From Chrysaora quinquecirrha (taxonomy: Eukaryota; Cnidaria; Scyphozoa; Semaeostomeae; Pelagiidae): a stretch of 64,000 bases of DNA. Each line of letters begins with the position of its first letter. The stretch's first letter is position 1. Location of the stretch: assembly GCA_014526335.1 (NCBI GenBank), contig JACTAT010000058.1, positions 2,351,665 to 2,415,664 of the forward strand, read 5' to 3'. The position numbers and the translations under genes are program-made. This document shows, piece by piece, positions 35,116 through 45,600 of this stretch. The notes below the pieces were generated by a model, which had not been told where the DNA came from, did no database searches, and saw nothing but the letters and a program-made list of their open reading frames with translations.

Positions 35116-35929
35116 GAAAAGGCATTGGAATGGGTAATTCTACTCTTTGGAGGCTATTTTTGATGATTTGGGTCGATTTGGAAACCCTCGATTTTGGCCG
35201 TTTTTTGGCCATTTTGCCTTAGTATAGCCTTGCCTTTTTGCCCAAAAATGGTCTATTTTGAGGGTTTTTATTTTGCCCATTTTATGGGTTAAATACCCTT
35301 ATTATAGCCAGGAAAAGGCATTGGAATGGGTAATTCTACTCTTTGGAGGCTATTTTTGATGATTTGGGTCGATTTGGAAACCCTCGATTTTGGCCGTTTT
35401 TTGGCCATTTTGCCTTGCCCAAAAATGGCCTATTTTGAGGGTTTTTATTTTGTCCAATTTATGGGTTAAATACCCTTATTATAGCCAGGAAAAGGCAAAA
35501 TGGGTAATTCTACTCTTTGGAGGCTATTTTTGATGATTTGGGTATTGAAACCCTTGATTTTGGCCGTTTTTGGCCATTTTGCCTTAGTATAGCCTTGCCA
35601 ATTTATGGGTTTACCCTTATTATAGCCAGGAAAAGGCAAATGGGTAATTCTACTCTTTGGAGGCTATTTTTGATGATTTGGGTCGATTTGGAAACCCTCG
35701 ATTTTGGCCGTTTTTTGGCCATTTTGCCTTAGTATAGCCTTGCCTTTTTGCCCAAAAATGGCCTATTTTGAGGGTTTTTATTTTGTCCAATTTATGGGTT
35801 AAATACCCTTATTATAGCCAGGAAAAGGCATTGGAATGGGTAATTCTACTCTTTGGAGGCTATTTTTGATGATTTTGGCCAATTTTTGGCCATTTTGCCT
35901 TAGTATTTTGATTTTGACTTTGGCTAAGT

Positions 35930-36660
35930 GTTTATTTTCAGGAAAGGAAGATTGGGAGTCAAGGAAAAATATGACTAGGTGAATTTGAGGTCTATGTATT
36001 TCATCGTATTTGACTTCAAACGCAAAATACAATATAATAACTATATAATGAAAGTCTAAAAAAAGATACTTCTGTAAAAACGAGATATTCTCATGAACTA
36101 TTTACACTATTGATAAACATTTAGTTCCTTGTGAGAAACTTGCTGGAGAACGTTTAGGATCTAGCTAGGACAAATTTAAATTCAAAAACAATAGAATTGA
36201 AAATTGCCTATATCCTAATCTTAAACACAAATGAAGGGGGTGGTAGAGTCATAAAATTATTAAAAATCGATCAACACTCCACGATTTTACAAGGGAAGGT
36301 TGCAAGATACTTGTTTTAACGTTTTGCTGTTTAATTCTTGCCTATTGTGTAGTTGCTAGAGATTATCGCTTTCTTAATAAACCTACAGGCAAATATATTA
36401 ACAATTTTACTAGAGATTTTGCTTAAGATAACTACATGAGAACTTCAACGTCCGAAAATCTTTATTTCAAGAATACATAAGTGTTGTTTCAGGCAAGTCT
36501 TAAACGCATACATAATGCATAAGTGTTTCTAAACTAGAATTATTTCTTTTAGTTTGCAGTGCATTTTGAATTCAAGAAAACTGAATTCGCGTTGCGATTC
36601 GGACACCTCAAACTAGCTTGATTCCAGTTTCACATTCTAATTAAGATTCACATCTACTCA
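35930..36660. other. Unique sequence between satellite and PWWP3A-like gene
   Basis: AT-rich, no supported gene. It probably contains the 3' UTR of the gene on its right; a minus-strand AATAAA occurs near 36461. Confidence 0.4.
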
Positions 36661-36667
36661 CAAACAT

Positions 36668-39600
36668 TTATTCACCGTTATGATACATGAGTTCTGCTTT
36701 CTTTCTGTCCACTCCTTCGCTTTGCATCAAGGCTAAAATCATGGCCTAAAGATAAAAGCATAGAGGAATCTAAGAATGTTTGAGTACTGGGGTCGAAGTT
36801 TCTTATGAAATGAGAAAACGTGTAAAAAGCGAGAATAAAGAAAAATAAGAAAAACGGTTTATACCTCAGGCAGCCAAACTTCAGAAACATATGTGACAGA
36901 GTTAATGGTTGTTGACTCTTTACAGTCTTCAAACCACGTTCGTAATTTATCAAGTATATCATCAGTCTAAAATCGAACAAAAAGTTAAATAAATCTGTGA
37001 AAAATTAGTGGTAAAAAAAATCCGTCTCAAAAAGGAGGACAAGGAATTGTTTGAAAACTTATGAACAAGCTAAAATTCTGGCAAAAAATATGTTTTGCAG
37101 CAACTGGCAAAAGGTGTCTCATGCTTCATTTCAACAAGAGCTCGTACATACACTATAAAAAGGATGTCAGGGACCAACGTGATGGGCAGCTCAATCCAAA
37201 AAGACACCAGTTTGAGGGGGGCGCATATTGGGGGAAATACGATATATAAGGCAACGTTTTTAGTTGCGTCCCATTCTCCTGGGGACGAGGTTGGGTCATC
37301 AAGTAACAACCAATTAAGATAACTTAAAAACATTCATGAAAATCATTCTTACTATTTTTTCATCTGCTATTGGCCCGAATCCACTTTGATATTTAAGAGT
37401 ATTTCTACTTTTCGTACTTCCACGCATAAATACTTCATGTCTTTGGCACGGAATTTCTTCTTTAAAAATCTTAACCAATATAGGCTGTAAAATACAAAAC
37501 AGAACTAAATAAATAGTCTTTGACTCTTCAATTAATGTATTTGGTTGGTAATCTCGGTGCATCCCCCGAGCTGGTTGGTGTTCGAAACACAATACCAGTT
37601 CAGCTTCACCTCTCTGATTGGTGGGTACAAAAGTTGTCGATCAAGCTATGGCAGAATCATTGGCGGATCTAGACAAAGACGTTTGAGGTAGAGGAAAATC
37701 AATTTTGAGCAAAATATCTTGAAGAATTCGTTTTTCAAGTTAAATTTAGAGCATTTTGATAGCATGGTAGGGTACTACAGCCTTGAAGGGACACAGGGAA
37801 AGGTAAAGAAAAGCTGCAGAACTGGTAGAGGCCTAGCCGTTACAAATTTGCCATTACGTATGCGAAATAGCCAAAGATCACTTGTTAGACGTATAGAAGT
37901 ACGTCATATGTTTTCTGGTAAAATCAATGCAATTTTCTATTGCTTGGAATACTGCGTAACAAAATAAGGGATAGCTAGCACAACAAAGCAGAAAAGCAAA
38001 AAGAAAATACATATTTAAGAGCGGGTTTAAGAGATGGTAATGATATATGTATACAGTAAAAGATACATACCCGTGTTCTTTCAAAGGCATCCAGTAGTTT
38101 TTTATACTTCTGTTTTGATCTAGAAAAGAGAGTCAAGCAAATATAAGTCAAAATTCAGCATGAATATCGTTTTTTATAAGTGGAGCAATACACAGAAAGT
38201 AGAACAAAAAAAGTTAGGACTAAAGACTAAAATCCCCCTCGTCCTATTAAACTCTGGCAAATTTCTCTTGTTAGACTCACTACAAAAGTCGTAGATCCAC
38301 CAGAAGGCCCCCCCCAGACCCACTGTTGTAGTAAGACTATTTTTTCATTCGACTTGTGATAAGAAATAAGGATATCATTCCTTCAAAGGAATGGTGTATG
38401 GAAAGCGAAAACATGGTAGGCCCAAAATGAGATCCGGGGACAACATAATGAGCAATTCAGGACTTTTCGTTGCCAGGATAGTTAGAAAGAGGCCTAAGAG
38501 AGGGAGAATGGGCGAGGATTCTAAGGATGTGCCAAGACAGGTCGTCAGAACAATTCAACCAATCAATGACAATCAAAAGCATTGCTGTGGTCGTCAGAAG
38601 GTTGATAATGCTGTTTGCGCATAATGCGACAAAATGTAGTATCTTCAAAACCCATCTTTCTTCTTCTTGACCACGTGTGATTAGTTGATTTTCGAAACAA
38701 AATTTCTGAATTTACGTAGTCAATTCAAAATTGGGACACAGTAATTTAGAATACATACGTGGTTTCTCGTTTTGAACGACTATGTGACGACACGAGATCT
38801 TTGAAATGTAATGGTCCTCTCTTGAATATGTTTTGTTTTTGTTTATTATTATTTGTCTCGTTGTTGTCTTCGCAGAATTCGTCATCTTCAGCTAAATTAG
38901 AAATTCAAGATTGATTAAAACAGAAACATGCATCTGCTTCCGAAAATCTAATTTTGTATTCAGAAATTGAATTTTTACAATTGAATGATTACAATCGGCG
39001 AACTGCAGTTTAACTTCGGAAAATCAGTTACAAAACAAAACGTCATAAAAAAGATGAAAATAAACATAATCTTGAGATAACGCTTTACTTACATTCTGTT
39101 ACTTGGTATTCGAAGAAATTCTGTAGTTTTCCAGATGCTAAAAAGATTATGATTTCATCGATAATTTCTGAGTAGTTCAGAACTTCAAATTGCGATAAAC
39201 AGGGGAAACATTTTCGGGTATACTAATATTAGGTATAACATGTATTGAGTGTAATGTCAGGCATACTATTCGGATATTCCGGAAAATGTTTCCGCTGTTT
39301 ATCGCAATTTCATCAATGTTACATTTTTGTGCAAAGAGGTGTCTACCTCATCACGATGTAGGTTCTTAAAATAAGGCCTAAGGTAATTCCCAGAAAAACA
39401 AACTAGGGTTCAAGGTTTAGCAGCTACAGCAGGTATTGTTCATCATTGCTTTGAAAAAATGCAATGTTCTTGAAGTCCGCAAAAGAGGTTTATCCTGGGG
39501 GGGGGGGGTTACCTGACCTTTAAATGGACGGGGATGTGCCGCCGAGATTTTACAGGCCCACCCACTTATAATGTAGACACGGGAGGTTTACTCCCATCCA

Positions 39601-42600
39601 AGTTGCGTTTAAATCTTTAGATATCAGACTGAAATGGTTCTTATTTATCTGATAGATAATATATAATACCAGGCTGTACGTTCATAAAAAGTCTACGTTC
39701 TAATACCAAACCAAACCAACGAATCTATATGCACTAGTGATGGATACGCACGCGAATGTAGCCATTAAACTACCTTTGATTTCGGCATATTCTTCAGCAT
39801 ATTTAACACACTTTTCGAATTCGCATTTATTCTTTGACTCTTTACCTTCTTTCTAGAAAGCACAAAGTAGGATCATAGAAACATCAATCGCACTAAACAC
39901 AGCAAAGATTGGAGAAAGTCTCTCTCTTATGAGCGTTGACAAAGGTCATTGTTCTTAATACTATAAATCTCCCTATGTGTAATGTACAATTTCTCACCAT
40001 CATTTGTTCCCTCATCCATGGATCACAATAATATGGGACAACTTTTTCTACTGGAACTGGCAATCTACAAGCAAATAAAAACTCAGATTTCAGAGACTTG
40101 TTGTGATATGAAGTATAAAAACCGTCAATTGATTGCATTGATATGTACCGGGATCCGAGATATTCACCGAGATGTTTACAGTAAACTGTAAAAGGAAGGA
40201 GAGCCTTGGACTCTATGACTTGGAGAATTACTCAGCAATATTATTCAGCTCTATAGCTCAGTGAAAACGTCGCGTTGGCTCCCTGATCATGCAGTCTAGG
40301 TTCGAATCTCATCTACTGTGGTATGCCACTTGCAGAAAAATCTATCCCAGTGTTCGCCATGCACGACAAATGTAACTTATCATCTGTCGCAATATAACTT
40401 AAAATAATGATAACTTTAAGTAAAATATAACTTAACTTACATAGTTCTTTTGTAATTCTGCACGCTCCATGTTTGATCCATAAAAAATACCCAAGCTTTT
40501 GCCTTCTTATTTCTTTTGCCTTTCTCCGATAACGAGTGGAACTGGAAAAGATGGGTATTGTATTATATCAAATGAGAAAATACGCGTAGTGGCATAAATA
40601 AATAGCCTTATTACCTGAGTCCCAGTTATCGCTCATCAAACCGAGACTATCACCAAACCGAGATCGCTCAAACTGGAAATAGTAGTTTGAGCGTCCAGCA
40701 GTTGAACTCAATAGCGATAACAACGACTCAAGCTTGGTCCTGATATTCCAAAAATGACTGTTGAGTGAATGAGACCTCAAAATTAACCAAACAAGCAAGC
40801 AGTAGAAATCAAATGCTGCCGGGTATTGGAAAAACAAAAACTATAGGTCAGGTCAGGTCAGGTCATGGCTTTTATATAGCGCCGTTATCTATAACTAGAC
40901 ATATTCAACAGCGCTTTGCAACTATTTACCCCCTTAGCTCAGGCCATTTTTTTCTTTTTCCATTTTTTTGGCTATACTCCCTGAGGAGCATATATCAACT
41001 CGCGTGCAGCCATACACTCGGCGCTACGAGGGTTTTTAGGCCTTCATCACTAAGGTACCAATTTTACACCTTGATGCGGTGTCACAGAGAGCAAGGTTTT
41101 TACACCTTGTAAATTTGTGCTCCCTAGCCTGGATTTGAACCACAGACCTTGAGCCCAAATGGCGCAAGTGCTAACCACTACGCTACGCTGCTGAACTATG
41201 AACAATAAATCGATTATGAGAAAGTTTAATTTAAGGACGGAGATAGGAAATTAACTCACCACACCCGGCCAGAACGGATACGTTTTGAATTTGGCCCAGA
41301 CAAGGTCTCCTTGAAGAAAGGTTTCTGAAAAAAAGCAAAATGGTTTATATGTTAGGTTGATACATGGCCCAAACTTTAACTATCGTAGATCACAGTTAGG
41401 GTCAGATCACGAGTAAAAATTCGTATGTGTGCTAAATTTTTAGATTGCTTGACAGGCCACATGGATAGTCACGGTTGGCTGCGGTGGTTTCTGAATGTCA
41501 ATGGCAGAGACAACAACAGACCTTTTCAAAGAGGTCTGAGTACGTGAGACATTTTCTGGAAGATGGCAGACATCGTGGGTGAAAGAATCTTCTCCACGTG
41601 CAATGACCAGTATTGCAGTCGCTTCATGAGAGGTAGCGCAGCAAAACTTGCTTCAGCTTCATGTTTTATTTGAGTAAGGAAAAAGAAAGGATTCAAGTCC
41701 CGATATATTCAACAATATTTTCGCAGATTCCCATTCTCGCGTTGTCTTCTATTATCCGCGGATTTGCAGCAAAATTTGCTGCAGTATCACACCTAAAAGC
41801 GACAGCACGCCATCTTCCAGAAAAACAGCACACCGTACCAGACCTCCTTAAAAAGATATGAGCGAGCGGTACAACTACAGCCTGTTAAGATGATGTTGCC
41901 AGATAGGAAATCTTACCAGCAGATTTTCTTACAGGAGAAAAAGCTTCGGGCAGATCATCATCATCTTCATCGTCATAATTATCAGCAATATTGCCGTTGC
42001 TAGGAAGAGAAAAGATAAGGATAAAATTTCAAGTTCTGAAGGAGTTTCTTAAAATTTTTGGCAATCCAGAGTCTGTGTTTATCAGAAAGAGTTTCTTATA
42101 AAAAGAAATGCGTATTGCGAGAATTTTAGCATCAAGATTTGTCTACAGTTTTTCTACATCAATTGCCCATCCCGGGGGAGGCACTTAATATTATTTGGGT
42201 ACGGGTATGTGTCGCCCATATAGGTGGGTGTTTGGCCCTGAAATTCTCTTAACACGAGTATGATTTTAACCAAAACTCCATAAAGAGGGTGAAAAATTGA
42301 GAAAAAACCCAAAAATTAAACTATATTTCGGTCAGAAAAGTGTTGAAATCGCACCGAACATGTTCGTAGTACAATTTCCAGCAACAGTTAGGCCTAGAAA
42401 GTCTTATTACTCACATATTCCGTTTATTTTCACTCATAATATGGGGTCTGTTTTTACATAGGTCTACATTATAAGTGAGTGGGCTTGCAAAATCTGGGCA
42501 GAACATCCCCTTTCATCCATAAGTCATGTACCCCATCACCGGGTTGCCCATTAACTTAAGAAGATTATATATCAAAGACTAATCTCTAAAATAAAATCCC

Positions 42601-45600
42601 TAATAAGTCGTAAATTAAAAAATGTCTTCAATTAAAAATCAATATGAAATTTTCAAGTATAATCTTACAAATTTAATAAGTTTTAGAAATTTATCTCTAT
42701 TAAAGCTTCCACCAGAAAGATGATTTCTCATAGGCGTGGCCAGATATAAGGCAGTAATCGAAGTTAAATCGGCAAAAGTAGGAGAATTAGCTAAATTGTG
42801 GTAGTTTTATCTTAAAATGTTTCTGATTTTGTATTAAAAGTTATTTTGATCACTATTGCAGGGAGATTTATTAAGTAATCTTAAGTATGCTGCCCTAAAT
42901 GAAAACGGTCGATATTTTGAGTTATCCATCATTCGCTGCTTATGCTGTAAAATCTTAACATTGCCGGCCACACGTTCCCTTGAGAAAACTGTAAGAATAT
43001 TTTTCAGATTGATAGACAAGCGGATTGATAAGGAGGATTTTACATGATCCCTATTTCCCAAATCTGAAGGGAGCGTGTCTGTTACCGTTATAAACAAAAG
43101 CACCGTACACTGAAGGGAGCGTGTCCGTCGCCGTCATAAACAATAACACCGTACGCTGAAGGGAGCGTGTCCGTCGCCGTCATAAATAATTACACCGTAC
43201 GCTGAAGGGAGCGTGTCCGTTGCCGTCATAAATAATAACACCGTGCGCTGAAGGGAGCGTGTCTGTCACCGTTATAAAAAAACACCGTACGCTGAAGGGA
43301 GCGTGTCCGTCGCTGTCATAAATAATAACACCGTACGCTGAAGGGAGCGTGTCCGTCGCCGTCATAAATAATTACACCGTACGCTGAAGGGAGCGTGTCC
43401 GTTGCCGTCATAAATAATAACACCGTACGCTGAAGGGAGCGTGTCTGTCGCGGTCATAAATAATAACACCGTACGCTGAAGGGAGCGTGTCTGTCGCCGT
43501 CATAAATAATAACACAGTACGCTGAAGGGAGCGTGTCCGTTGCCGTCATAAATAATAACACCGTACGCTGAAGGGAGCGTGTCTGTCACCGTTATACAAA
43601 AAGAACACCGTACACTGACTAACCAACAAAATTTCTAAGAAACTTACTAACTAACTAACTAAGTACTAAGTAGGTTAGGTATATTACTTAGTTCCCTTTT
43701 AATTGGTCATGTATCCTTGTTCCCTAGATACAATATGCATGTTCCCGTGTTCCCTGGAACCCAGTGACGACCCTCATTTGCGCAAAAACGTTTAAGGTAA
43801 TATGTTGAAGTTCTCATCTGTTCGTGTAAGTCTTTGGGAAGGCTGAGGCTCACTCTCCCCCCCCCCCCACTTCGTCATCAGTTGTTCATCAGTTGACATT
43901 GCTAGGTACAAGCAAAAACATGTCGCGTAAAATTCAACCAAAGCAATGTTCTGCGACCGTATTTTCTAAGGTCGCAGAAAATTTTGTTCGGAAATCTATC
44001 CCTGGCTATACGTGCGACTCTTAGCTTTTCGGGTCGCGGCGACAATTTTTGAACTTGTTCTGTCGCCATTTCAAGCAAAATGTTGCACGTGTAGCGGCGG
44101 GTCGAGAGAAATGCAACGACAAAAGAAAAAGTGACTTACTTATTCAATATTCCTGTTGGTGAATTCATACGAATCTGGCCACTTTCAGCCTCTTTTTCAG
44201 TGTCAGAATTTGATGTATTAGAAGTAACAGATTTTTGTTTCTGTCCTTGTTGTTTTTTCTGGGTCTTCTTTTTGCGGCCTCGCTTTGGTGTACCTTGAAA
44301 GATAACTGGTCATTATCTCTTGACCAAGATGAGATGGTTGTTACAGAGATCTAGTTAGTCTTGGATGAAGGTGCAAAACTAGACTCACTACACAAGTTTA
44401 CGCTCCTCTACTTTTGATTTGTCATTCAAACAGTGGGTGATTTATACACAGAGTAATTGTAAAAACAACAACAACAACAGCATTGACTGAAGTAGTGGGG
44501 GGACTTATGTAGTGAGACTAGGGCCAAACGTGATGCACACGAAAGCATCACCTGATTTTGCCCCTTGACGTTTCATGTTTATTACTTAGAGACAAGCTAT
44601 GATTCTTTCTTTAAAAAAATAGAGTGATTACAAGGTCTCCTGAACAAAGAGGGTTCACATGCTTGCAAACTAGTTGTTAGATCAATGGCGGATAATAATC
44701 AATACTTTGGTGGTATATTTTGCGTACTGTTGGGGATAGTAAACTGAAGTTGACTGATTGATTGACTAGATTACTAGTTGCATCTAAGTTAATTGAGCCT
44801 TGAATATTTTGGTACTTGTAAAAGGTCTTCTACCTTACCCCTGAAAAATATCAAATCCTGAAGCCCTCAAAACCTTTTCATTAAAATCTGGAAGACTTAA
44901 AGAGATATCAATATACAACAAGCAATTACCTTTGTACTCTTGAAGGGCAGATGCTAAAGCTCTGTTGAAAGATAACTTTCTGTTGATATTTTCTAAACCT
45001 GAAAAAAGTCAAATCAAATGAAATCAAACGAAATCAAATGAAATCAAATGAAATCAAATGAAATCAAATGAAATCAAATCAAATCAAATCAAATCAAATC
45101 AAATCAAATCAAATCAAATCAAATCATATCAAATCAAATCAAATCAAATCAAATCAAATCAAATCAAATCAAATCAAATCAAATCAAATCAAATCAAATC
45201 AAATCAAATCAAATCAAATCAAATCAAATCAAATCAAATCAAATCAAATCAAATGATCATACTTTCTCCTTTTGCAACATATGAGTCATGTTTTTCGCAT
45301 CCCCAGCAGCAGATCTTAAGTTTTGAGGATACACGCTCCTAAAAAATTTGAAAAAATGAAGCTTTTTTAAATGTTGGATTTGGTGAGGATAATAACCAAT
45401 CAGGATACATGCAGTATGAAGCAAAACAAACAACTCCATCAAGAATAGTAACCCATCCCTGAAGAGTGCACATTAGTTCATGTAGCACTGCAAGCACAAA
45501 TACATTTATATCCATCCCCAAACACCTTAAATTGCTATTTTCCAGCCATTTTCAAATACCTTCATTAACAAAATATGCATATCAAATTACTGCTTATTAC

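Larger units (their letters stand above)
28667..35915. repeat. Satellite array, ~37 units of ~196 bp
   Basis: Tandem units of 195-197 bp, recognised by ggcattggaatgggtaattc (for example at 29131, 29326 and 29522), then tactctttggaggc, gatgatttgggtcgatttgg, ccgttttttggccattttgc, gcctttttgcccaaaaatgg and cattttatgggttaaatacc. Units differ by a few percent. Variants are arranged in larger blocks: an exact duplication with 393-bp offset (about 29998-30489 against 30391-30882) and a three-unit block with 588-bp offset (30894 against 31482). The short open frames repeated through the array, such as 64-codon ones on the minus strand, are periodic by-products. Units become truncated at both edges, most clearly at 35410-35640. 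Confidence 0.95.

Noticed and set aside
28700..35732. Repeated 60-90-codon open frames inside the satellite (such as MGKIKTLKIGHFWAKRQG on the minus strand)
   Set aside because: They recur with the satellite period, are broken by unit-length changes and have no codon-level conservation; they are by-products of the tandem repeat.
40248..40325. Functional tRNA gene
   Set aside because: A and B boxes are present, but the acceptor and anticodon stems do not pair, so it is a tRNA-derived fragment.
43057..43612. CRISPR-like array
   Set aside because: The 46-bp units are contiguous and have no unique spacers; the context is eukaryotic. It is a minisatellite.
45058..45342. Lys/Ser/Asn/Gln/Ile repeat protein on the plus strand
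   Set aside because: It is the translation of the (AAATC)n array, and the locus is an intron of the minus-strand PWWP3A-like gene.
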